A model generated the notes under the pieces. It was not told the DNA's origin. It worked only from the letters and a program-made list of their open reading frames with translations, and ran no database searches. This document shows positions 1 through 4,773 of a DNA stretch of 6,101 nt, piece after piece. The translations under genes and the position numbers were made by a program. Location: contig JACPXA010000163.1 of the NCBI GenBank assembly GCA_016196785.1, positions 1 through 6,101 on the forward strand, read 5' to 3'. The stretch is from Elusimicrobiota bacterium. GTDB taxonomy: Bacteria > Elusimicrobiota > Elusimicrobia > 2-01-FULL-59-12 > JACPXA01. The stretch's first letter is position 1, and each line of letters starts with the position of its first letter.

Positions 1-2
1 GT

Positions 3-323
3 GTCGATCGACCACAGGCTCTGGGATCCTGGTCAGGACTGGCCAGCTGGTATGGGGGCGGCGAACCCTTGAATACGCACGTCGCGATGGGTCACCGGTT
101 CGACCCGGAGGCGCTTGAGACGGCGATGTGGGACGTCCCGTTTGGCTCGACCATCCAGGTCACCAATCTTGAAAACGGCCGCTCCATCGTCGTCCGCATC
201 ACGGACCGCGGACCCGCACGCCGATTCGGCGATCGCCTCATCGATCTGACCCGCGGATCGTTCGGGAGACTCGCACCGCTTGAGCGAGGGTTGATTCCTG
301 TTCGCCTCGAACGGCTCTCCTGA
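3..323 (+). CDS. RlpA-family double-psi beta-barrel protein, 3' part (5' end outside window)
   Basis: The reading frame is open from the left edge, so the gene starts before the window. The visible part has the RlpA hallmark ASWYGGGE at 42-65, then the double-psi beta-barrel core. That core includes FDPEALETAMWDVPFGS, VTNLENGRSIVVRITDRGP and a closing IDLTRGSFGRLAP...PVRLERL. RlpA-family proteins are exported septal or cell-wall proteins, and some are lytic transglycosylases that cleave glycan strands lacking stem peptides. This one stops right after the barrel, so it has no C-terminal SPOR domain. The signal peptide or lipobox would lie upstream and cannot be judged. The TTG at 69 is not a credible start because it falls inside the conserved domain. 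The family call is secure, but enzymatic activity is inferred from the family only. Confidence 0.88.
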   Translation, partial: VDRPQALGSWSGLASWYGGGEPLNTHVAMGHRFDPEALETAMWDVPFGSTIQVTNLENGRSIVVRITDRGPARRFGDRLIDLTRGSFGRLAPLERGLIPVRLERLS

Positions 324-342
324 CGCCGCCGGAATTCCCCCC

Positions 343-373
343 TTGATGTGCTGCGTGCTACGACGCACGTCAA
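343..373. terminator. Stem-loop after the RlpA-type gene, possible terminator
   Basis: TTGATGTGC at 343-351 pairs with GCACGTCAA at 365-373, a 9-bp stem with one G-T pair and a 13-nt loop. It starts 19 nt after the RlpA-type stop codon and lies between that gene and the convergent 46-residue gene. A terminator role fits the position, but there is no U-tract on either strand, so the call is weak. Confidence 0.3.
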
Positions 374-440
374 CGTCGCCGGGAGTCACCAATTTTCATG
401 GCGAGAAAACAATCGGGAACCTAGGCTCCCCGAACGGCGC

Positions 441-581
441 TCAGGCGCTTGGAGGCGGCGGTGACGAGGCGGCGGCTTGTTGTTGCTTTCTCTCCGCTTT
501 ACGCTGCCGCTTCGCTTCCTGTTTTTGCTTCCGTGCCAGATCCTTCCTTCGCTTTTCAAACTGATAGTTCTTCTGCGCCAT
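441..581 (-). CDS. Small basic conserved hypothetical protein, 46 aa
   Basis: The protein begins MAQKNYQFEKRRKDLARKQK, continues as a Lys/Arg/Gln/Glu-rich charged helix to about residue 35, and ends in an Ala/Pro tail (AAASSPPPPSA). I recognise the MAQKNYQFEKR start from small uncharacterised proteins in Nitrospirota and Desulfobacterota; the function is unknown. The ATG at 581-579 is preceded by a strong Shine-Dalgarno (AAGGAGG at 592-586, 4-nt spacing), which supports a real gene despite its size. The charge pattern suggests a single long helix, possibly binding RNA or ribosomes, but that is only an inference from composition. It is the last of three small minus-strand genes. Longer overlapping frames here are shadows without such a signal. 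Confidence 0.68.
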   Translation of the reverse strand: MAQKNYQFEKRRKDLARKQKQEAKRQRKAERKQQQAAASSPPPPSA

Positions 582-679
582 GCGGCCTCCTTTTCGTGCG
601 GCTTCGTGATCCCGACCACGGGCCGGCGTTCATCCGTCACCCGTTCCCAGCTTGGCGCGCCGAGCCCGTCCTGCCGGCC

Positions 680-871
680 TTATTCGTCCTCGCTGCGCGC
701 GTCGACACTCGCGGTGCCGTCGGCGCTCACGCGGATCCGGAACTGAATGGGTTTGCAGCACACCTGGCAATCTTCGATGTAGTCTTGCCGCCCCACCGAC
801 GCCTCGACGGCGATCTCCAGCGGCTCCCCGCAGTACGGACAGTTAATGTGCGCGGATTCCGAAGGGTCCAT
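680..871 (-). CDS. CPXCG motif-containing cysteine-rich protein, 63 aa
   Basis: The protein has CPYCGEPLEI with C11 and C14, then YIEDCQVCCKPIQFRI with C35, C38 and C39. It ends in an acidic RSEDE tail. This is the usual layout and length of the small CPXCG cysteine-rich family (Cys-rich_CPXCG), which has a predicted zinc ribbon formed by two CxxC knuckles. No biochemical role is established for the family. The ATG at 871-869 has only a weak upstream purine stretch. It lies 49 nt downstream of the 37-residue gene and 98 nt upstream of the 46-residue gene, all on one strand, so the three may be co-transcribed. Family assignment is confident and function unknown. Confidence 0.88.
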   Translation of the reverse strand: MDPSESAHINCPYCGEPLEIAVEASVGRQDYIEDCQVCCKPIQFRIRVSADGTASVDARSEDE

Positions 872-920
872 CCGGCGCTAATCTCTTCACCGACTCGTTG
901 AACGGAGTGTTCGATGTCCG

Positions 921-1034
921 CTACGGGGCGGTGCTCCAACGGCTCTTCCTGTCTCGTTTGGCTTGCCGCTTCTCTTTCATGGATCTCGCGGCTTTTTTCT
1001 TGACGTTCTTTTTCGCCTCCATGGATCTCCCCAT
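921..1034 (-). CDS. Small lysine-rich hypothetical protein, 37 aa
   Basis: The translation begins MGRSMEAKKNVKKKAARSMK and continues EKRQAKRDRKSRWSTAP, so almost half of the residues are Lys or Arg. Similar tiny proteins of the type M-x-(K/R)-S-M-x-x-KK-x-x-KKK...KEKR occur in many Gram-negative genomes as uncharacterised ORFs. The ATG at 1034-1032 has GGGAGG at 1044-1039 with 4-nt spacing. An in-frame ATG at 1022-1020, with a GGGGAG stretch before it, is an alternative that would remove four residues. The composition suggests nucleic-acid contact, but no function can be assigned. It is the first of the three small minus-strand genes. It is below usual gene-caller cut-offs and may go unannotated. 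Confidence 0.6.
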   Translation of the reverse strand: MGRSMEAKKNVKKKAARSMKEKRQAKRDRKSRWSTAP

Positions 1035-1165
1035 CCCGCCTCCCTCTATGACGCCCCCCCTCACCATGACGCGCAGCACGGAATACACCCCCTCGACTCC
1101 TCACCCATCATACACCTGGGAGAGACTGGAGGCTAGGTTGAAGCAGTTTTCACCCTGTAAAATCC

Positions 1166-1217
1166 GTACCAGTTCTCTTTTTCTGAAAGTCTTTTTTAGA
1201 AAAACCAGAACCGGTAC
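1166..1217. repeat. Long imperfect inverted repeat (hairpin)
   Basis: The left arm GTACCAGTTCTCTTTTTCT (1166-1184) is nearly the reverse complement of AGAAAAACCAGAACCGGTAC (1198-1217). Blocks of 5, 5 and 7 bp pair exactly, with one mismatch and one C-versus-GG discrepancy. The 13-nt loop is T-rich. The right arm overlaps the first copy of the tandem repeat that follows. A structural role or the end of a degraded mobile element is possible, but no function is shown by the sequence itself. Confidence 0.7.
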
Positions 1218-1258
1218 CTATTTTCGAACCGGTACCTATTTTCCCGGTACCTATTTTC
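1208..1258. repeat. Three tandem copies of an 18/15-bp unit
   Basis: GAACCGGTACCTATTTTC occurs perfectly twice in tandem (1208-1225 and 1226-1243). It is followed by a third copy that lacks the leading GAA (1244-1258). Each unit contains the overlapping palindromes ACCGGT and GGTACC. Directly repeated units of this size are typical of protein-binding arrays, such as transposase sites at IS ends, iterons or operators. No gene for a matching protein can be tied to it in this window. Confidence 0.9.
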
Positions 1259-1271
1259 CATGTCATGGAAA
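1255..1271. repeat. Perfect 17-bp palindrome TTTCCATG-T-CATGGAAA
   Basis: Two 8-bp arms are exact inverted copies around a single T. It starts inside the last tandem repeat copy and ends at the flanking direct repeat, about 95 bp before the methyltransferase -35 box. The size and symmetry suit a dimeric DNA-binding protein. It could also be the junction between an old mobile-element end and the R-M module. Confidence 0.6.
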
Positions 1272-1293
1272 TGAGCTGGACTACTCACGTGTA
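1270..1293 (+). repeat. Left copy of the direct repeat flanking the R-M module
   Basis: The copy reads AATGAGC, then TGG, then ACTACTCACG, T, GTA. The right copy at 3163-3183 is identical except that it lacks TGG and has C for T, so 20 of 21 aligned bases match. Both copies are in the same orientation on the same strand and bracket the methyltransferase and nuclease genes. This suggests an insertion footprint or recombination site. Confidence 0.6.
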
Positions 1294-1365
1294 TTTGTTG
1301 AGCGGCTGCGCCGTCTTCCCTTACTCTAAGACTGTCCAATCAGGAGCTGGATCGTCAATAATTCG

Positions 1366-1393
1366 TTGACAAAACTTGTCACCAGTATACAAT
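1366..1393 (+). promoter_or_regulatory. Sigma70-type promoter of the HTH-methyltransferase gene
   Basis: A perfect -35 box TTGACA (1366-1371) is followed after 16 bp by TACAAT (1388-1393, five of six consensus positions). Transcription would begin near 1400, leaving a leader of about 12 nt before the ATG at 1412. That leader holds only a weak ribosome-binding stretch, AGAGAG at 1401-1406. The in-frame TTG at 1376 falls inside this promoter and cannot be the start. Confidence 0.72.
1367..1381. promoter_or_regulatory. Operator-like palindrome TGACAA-AAC-TTGTCA in the methyltransferase promoter
   Basis: A perfect 6-bp inverted repeat with a 3-bp centre overlaps the -35 box and the promoter spacer. 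A dimeric XRE-type protein bound here would block RNA polymerase. The product of this promoter carries exactly such a domain at its N-terminus, so autoregulation is the simplest reading. The palindrome is seen; the repressor assignment is inference. Confidence 0.6.
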
Positions 1394-1411
1394 ACACGTA
1401 AGAGAGATACA

Positions 1412-2536
1412 ATGAGCTTCGGGACAAGATTGAAAGAGCTCCGGCGACAGCGTAACCTCAGTCTCCGCGAGCTTGGCGGTAAACTTCAGGTCGATCACGC
1501 CTACCTCAGCCGACTTGAAACAGGGTCGGTCTTCCCTTCAGAGAAGGTTATCCGGCAGATCGCTCGCACGTTCAAACTTTCTGTAGAGGAACTCAGTCTG
1601 GCTGCCGGGAAGTTGCCGAACGATGTCGCGACGATCTTCTACGAGCATCCCAAAGAAGCTGCGTTTCTCCTGAGAGAACGGTTTGCGGTCTACAATACAA
1701 CGGTGCAGTTAAAAGGAAAGAAAGAAAACGGTCATAGACAAGAGTTAGAGCCAATCTTCCAGACCCGCAGAGGTCAATTATACCAGTGCGATTGCCTGGA
1801 GTTTTTACCCACGGTGCCTGACGGATCCGCTGACCTTGTCTTTGCAGATCCGCCGTTCAATCTTAGAAAGAACTACGGGCAACTCGTCGACGACGACTTA
1901 CAAGAGGAGAAGTACCTTCAGTGGTCATACCAATGGCTGGAGGAGCTCTGCCGAATTCTCAAACCTGGTGGCAGCCTGTTCGTCTACAACCTGCCAAAAT
2001 GGAACATCCATTTCGCAGCATTGCTTGCTCGATCGCTCACCTTCCGACACTGGATTGCCATCAACATCAAGACGACGCTGCCCATTCCGGGTCGTCTCTA
2101 TCCTTCGCACTATAGCCTACTGTACTTCACCAAAGGCAAACCGAGGGTGTTCAATCGCCCGAGAGTGCCGATCCCATCCTGCCGACACTGCGGGGGCGAT
2201 ATCAAGGACTATGGAGGCCATCGCAAGTGGCTGAACCCAGCAGGACTGAACCTCACCGACGTATGGGACGATATTCCTCCGGTTCGCCATCAGAAATACA
2301 AGAGCCGGGCAGCAAACGAATTATCGGTAAAACTGCTGCAAAGAGTGTTAGAGATCGCTAGCGAGAAGGAAGACCTCGTCTTTGATCCGTTCGGTGGCGG
2401 CGGGACAACGTACTACGCGGCGGAACTCATGGAAAGACGCTGGCTTGGTTGTGAGATCGAGGACTGTAAACCAATTATCGAACGGCTGAGCGGCAATCTG
2501 TTCACCAACGGTAAGCTGACTACCGCGACCTGCTAG
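1412..2536 (+). CDS. HTH (XRE)-DNA methyltransferase fusion of a BamHI-type R-M system, 374 aa
   Basis: Residues 1-61 form an XRE-type helix-turn-helix domain (RLKELRRQRNLSLRELGGKL...YLSRLETG), followed by a linker to about 115. The catalytic part is an N6/N4 amino-methyltransferase of the beta class. DPPF (motif IV) is at 146-149, KPGG at 184-187, and the SAM-binding motif FDPFGGGGTT at 324-333 comes last. A CRHCGG pair (C257, C260) sits in the central target-recognition stretch and may bind metal. The enzyme should transfer methyl groups from S-adenosylmethionine to the site of the convergent nuclease, predicted to be GGATCC. M.BamHI makes N4-methylcytosine there, but DPPF does not settle N4-C versus N6-A. 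The ATG at 1412 is chosen because the earlier TTG lies inside the promoter. The last four bases overlap the nuclease gene. The HTH probably represses the gene's own promoter. Confidence 0.92.
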   Translation: MSFGTRLKELRRQRNLSLRELGGKLQVDHAYLSRLETGSVFPSEKVIRQIARTFKLSVEELSLAAGKLPNDVATIFYEHPKEAAFLLRERFAVYNTTVQLKGKKENGHRQELEPIFQTRRGQLYQCDCLEFLPTVPDGSADLVFADPPFNLRKNYGQLVDDDLQEEKYLQWSYQWLEELCRILKPGGSLFVYNLPKWNIHFAALLARSLTFRHWIAINIKTTLPIPGRLYPSHYSLLYFTKGKPRVFNRPRVPIPSCRHCGGDIKDYGGHRKWLNPAGLNLTDVWDDIPPVRHQKYKSRAANELSVKLLQRVLEIASEKEDLVFDPFGGGGTTYYAAELMERRWLGCEIEDCKPIIERLSGNLFTNGKLTTATC

Positions 2537-3129
2537 ACAAGCGCCCTCCCGTCGGTTCCTTTGCTGATTCGAGGTACGTTCGGGTCAGTGCCATCGTGCT
2601 CTACAGCGACAATCGCGAGCACGCCATCTTTCCACGAAATCGTGGCCTTCCATAACTCAAAGTACGGCTCCAACTCCGCTAGATTCCCGACGCGATCTGT
2701 GAGGTAGGGATATAGTGCTCTTGTCGGAACAACGAGTACCCCACCAACCAATCGACCCTCGTGATAGCCTCGCAGTAACCGATTTACCGCTCGATGGCTC
2801 GATGAAATATTGCCCGTCTCCCACTCGACACCGAACACTCGGCTGCGGGCCAATGTTTTTGTGGCATCGAGCCGAAGAGGGTTTCTGCGCTCATTGGTAC
2901 TCCACCCAAGTCCCTTCAGTGTCAACATGCAAGCTTCCTTGATGGGCTTGACGCCATTCCCCTCTCCTCGGCCGCGTCCAATAGAAGGATTCAGGATGAA
3001 GGAAGAACTGCCAGGCGGCCAAACAACAGAGGCGATGGCCTTCTTGAGATCAGAAAGGATGGCCTTCCATTGGCGAGAAGTGGAAAACGTCCCAGCTTGC
3101 ACAAGATAGACGATTTTGGCGAGTTTCAC
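2533..3129 (-). CDS. Type II restriction endonuclease, BamHI/OkrAI family, 198 aa, predicted GGATCC
   Basis: The protein matches the BamHI family along its whole length: NGVKPIKEAC, VEWETGNISSSHRAVNRLL, YLTDRVGNLAELEPYFELW and NVPRISKGTDGRA. Catalytic residues align with BamHI D94, E111 and E113 as D88, E102 and E104, and E80 may match E77. The BamHI base-contact residues N116, S118, R122, D154, R155 and D196 correspond to N107, S109, R113, D145, R146 and D193. The predicted cut site is therefore GGATCC. It ends where OkrAI (194 aa) ends and lacks BamHI's extra C-terminal helix. Translation begins at GTG 3129-3127. An in-frame TAA lies 15 nt upstream, and the N-terminus MKLAKIVYLV resembles OkrAI. 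No good Shine-Dalgarno precedes it. It converges with the methyltransferase gene, and their stop codons share CTAG. The comparison is from memory of the BamHI and OkrAI sequences. Confidence 0.93.
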   Translation of the reverse strand: MKLAKIVYLVQAGTFSTSRQWKAILSDLKKAIASVVWPPGSSSFILNPSIGRGRGEGNGVKPIKEACMLTLKGLGWSTNERRNPLRLDATKTLARSRVFGVEWETGNISSSHRAVNRLLRGYHEGRLVGGVLVVPTRALYPYLTDRVGNLAELEPYFELWKATISWKDGVLAIVAVEHDGTDPNVPRISKGTDGRALV

Positions 3130-3137
3130 AGCGGAAG

Positions 3138-3164
3138 ATTATCACACGCAGTCGGCGGATGCAA
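3138..3164 (-). promoter_or_regulatory. Candidate promoter of the nuclease gene (extended -10, possibly leaderless)
   Basis: Reading on the minus strand, TGTGATAAT (3146-3138) is an extended -10 box. TTGCAT (3164-3159) could be a weak -35 with a short 15-bp spacer. Only 8 nt separate the -10 box from the GTG start, so transcription would begin at or almost at the start codon. This fits the absence of a Shine-Dalgarno. The element overlaps the right flanking direct repeat. Confidence 0.45.
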
Positions 3165-3183
3165 TGAGCACTACTCACGCGTA
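3163..3183 (+). repeat. Right copy of the direct repeat flanking the R-M module
   Basis: AATGAGC followed directly by ACTACTCACG, C and GTA repeats the sequence at 1270-1293 with one substitution and without the internal TGG. It lies 34-54 bp upstream of the nuclease start, in the opposite orientation to that gene's transcription. Confidence 0.6.
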
Positions 3184-3285
3184 AGGCGTTAGCCTGTCAC
3201 CAGCGATAAGTTCGGAGAGACGAGAAACCGAGGAAAGCCGCCATTCTTTACAACGTCACGGCTCCATTCACGAAGATACCTGAGA

Positions 3286-3320
3286 AGGAAAAGCCCTCCC
3301 ACGTTGGGAGGGCTTTTCCT
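3286..3320. terminator. Strong bidirectional intrinsic terminator
   Basis: A perfect 16-bp stem (left arm 3286-3301, right arm 3305-3320) has a 3-nt CGT loop. The GC core GCCCTCCCA/TGGGAGGGC is flanked by AAAA on one side and TTTT on the other, so a U-run follows the hairpin on both strands. It would end transcription of the recombinase gene coming from the right, 74 nt after its stop. It would also insulate the nuclease side from readthrough. Confidence 0.88.
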
Positions 3321-3380
3321 GATCAATGGCGGGGATAACCGATGGTGGAACTGACGCCCGCACCCGTGACTCCGGCTATG

Positions 3381-3422
3381 TCGGGTGGGCGGATCAGCCG
3401 GTCCGCCCGGATGCCCACCCGA
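3381..3422. repeat. GC-rich nested inverted repeats at the 3' end of the recombinase gene
   Basis: TCGGGTGGGC (3381-3390) pairs perfectly with GCCCACCCGA (3413-3422). Inside it GGGCGGA (3387-3393) pairs with TCCGCCC (3402-3408). The two stems overlap and exclude each other in part. The region encodes the last residues and stop codon of the recombinase. There is no U-tract. It may be a REP-like element, an insertion footprint or an mRNA 3' hairpin. Confidence 0.65.
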
Positions 3423-4764
3423 ACATTCTTATCAGAAAACTCGACGCGGCTTCCTCTAGGGTGGCCAGCTTCTCCTTCACGAAGACGGCGCCCTCCCGGA
3501 TCTCCGCGTACTGCTCAAGGAGCTGGTCGGCCTTGGCCCGAATGACGGCCAGCTCGCACTTGAGGTTTTTCTCCTGCTCGGCGAGCTTCGGCAGTTCCCG
3601 CTTGAGTTTGGCGTTGACCTTCTCGACGATCCGCTCCAAGAGAGCGTCATCCTGGCTGGCCGCGCGCAGAAGCTCGAAGACCGCCTGCTCGACCTCCTGC
3701 TCGGGTAGCCGGAAGCCGCACCGTCGACTGGTGCAGTGGTAGTAGTAATAGATCTTGCCGAGCTTGCCGGTCCCCGCGGTGCCTTCCATTTGCGAGCCGC
3801 AGGCGTCGCAGAACAACAACCCGCCGTTGAGCAAATAGAAGTGCCGGCTTGGGCGCACCTCGTTGCGGTTGTGCTCGTGGTTCTGGCGCAGGAGCGCCTG
3901 GACCTGGTTGAACTTCTCGACCGGCACGATGGGCTCCCAGACGCCATCCACCGTCTTGTAGCGTTGGGATTCGGGCAGCTGCTCAGGAGGGTGGTGCATC
4001 CATTGCTTGTTGATCTCCCGTTTGCCGATGTAGGCGAGGTTGGTCAGGAGGTTCTGCACTGAGGTGTAAACGAACGGCCGCGCTCGATGCAGACACCCTT
4101 CGTGGGTCACGTACTCCTTGGTGCGGTAGCCATTCGCCGTGAGGAGCTCGCAGGTCTTGAGGATCGAGCCGCATTCCAGATAGGTGTCGAAGGCGGCGTT
4201 GACGACGGAGGATTCCTTGGGGTTTGGAACAAGGTAGCCCTTCTTCTCCGGCAGTCGGTCGTAGCCGAGAATCGGGCCGGCGTGCCACAGGCCGCGCTCG
4301 CCACGGGCCAGCATGACGAGCCGGGTGCGCTCGCTGGTCTGCTCGCGCTCGAACTCGTTCAACGCCCCCATGATGGTGACGAAGCACTTACCCTGGGCGG
4401 TGGTGGTGTCGAAGTCTTCTTTGAGGCAGATGAAGTCCACATCGCTGCGCTTGAGGAACTCGATCATGTCCAAGAGATCGCGGGTGGAGCGGCTGATGCG
4501 GGAGAGCGCCATGCACATGACCGTGTTGATGCGGCCGCGGCGGATATCGTCCATCAGGCGCAGGTATTGCGGACGGCCCTGGGTGTCCTTGGCGGAACGG
4601 CCTTCGTCGATGTAGCGATCGACGATGACCCACTCCTCGCTGGCGAGCCTGTTCTTGAGCTCGATGTGGCGGGTGAGGAGCTCGTCCTGCGCCTTGAGGG
4701 AGCCTTCCGCCACCTTGGCCTGGCGGTCGGTGGAAACCCGGATGTAGAGGCCGCAGCGTTTCAT
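3394..4764 (-). CDS. Serine recombinase (resolvase / recombinase / zinc-ribbon type), 456 aa, short C-terminus
   Basis: The N-terminal resolvase domain (about 1-150) has the catalytic serine in YIRVSTDRQ (S11), arginines in RISRSTRD (89-96) and ALNEFEREQTSERT. A recombinase domain covers about 165-290. A zinc ribbon follows with FCDACG (C319, C322) and HCTSRRCG (C344, C349), then a charged coiled-coil from about 375 to 438. This is the layout of large serine recombinases, which cut and rejoin DNA at att-like sites through a phosphoserine link. Many relatives continue past this coil for tens of residues with a second helix bundle. Here it stops after SSFLIRMFGWASGRTG, encoded by a GC-rich hairpin, so the tail may be truncated or replaced. 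The ATG at 4764 lies 9 nt after the PLD stop with a poor Shine-Dalgarno. Its substrate site is unknown. It may be a remnant of a mobile island. Confidence 0.9.
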   Translation of the reverse strand: MKRCGLYIRVSTDRQAKVAEGSLKAQDELLTRHIELKNRLASEEWVIVDRYIDEGRSAKDTQGRPQYLRLMDDIRRGRINTVMCMALSRISRSTRDLLDMIEFLKRSDVDFICLKEDFDTTTAQGKCFVTIMGALNEFEREQTSERTRLVMLARGERGLWHAGPILGYDRLPEKKGYLVPNPKESSVVNAAFDTYLECGSILKTCELLTANGYRTKEYVTHEGCLHRARPFVYTSVQNLLTNLAYIGKREINKQWMHHPPEQLPESQRYKTVDGVWEPIVPVEKFNQVQALLRQNHEHNRNEVRPSRHFYLLNGGLLFCDACGSQMEGTAGTGKLGKIYYYYHCTSRRCGFRLPEQEVEQAVFELLRAASQDDALLERIVEKVNAKLKRELPKLAEQEKNLKCELAVIRAKADQLLEQYAEIREGAVFVKEKLATLEEAASSFLIRMFGWASGRTG

Positions 4765-4773
4765 AAAGCCATC

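Larger units (their letters stand above)
1035..1411. other. Gene-free, repeat-rich spacer between the small genes and the R-M module
   Basis: This 377-bp stretch separates divergent genes. The left part (1035-1165) shows no repeat or gene. It should hold the minus-strand promoter of the small genes, and TATGAT at 1112-1107 is a possible -10 box without a good -35. From 1166 it is densely structured: a long hairpin, tandem repeats, a palindrome, one copy of the flanking direct repeat, then the methyltransferase promoter. A plus-strand open frame across 898-1329 reads through the repeats and has no coding character, so I do not treat it as a gene. Confidence 0.6.

Noticed and set aside
449..901. 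150-codon open frame on the plus strand
   Set aside because: It lies antisense to the CPXCG protein and the 46-residue gene, both with better evidence.
1208..1258. CRISPR array
   Set aside because: The units are directly adjacent with no spacers, only three copies exist, and no cas gene is present.
898..1329. 143-codon open frame on the plus strand through the repeat cluster
   Set aside because: It runs through the tandem repeats (repeating GTYF) and antisense to the 37-residue gene. It has no domain or start signal.
1376..1411. TTG start giving the methyltransferase 12 more residues
   Set aside because: This segment lies between and over the promoter boxes and the operator palindrome. The ATG at 1412 begins directly at the HTH domain.
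2810..3109. 99-codon open frame on the plus strand
   Set aside because: It is the antisense frame of the BamHI-type nuclease, whose homology is clear.
3130..3285. tRNA or att-site remnant next to the recombinase region
   Set aside because: I looked for T-loop and acceptor-like sequences and found none. Only the terminator at 3286-3320 stands out.
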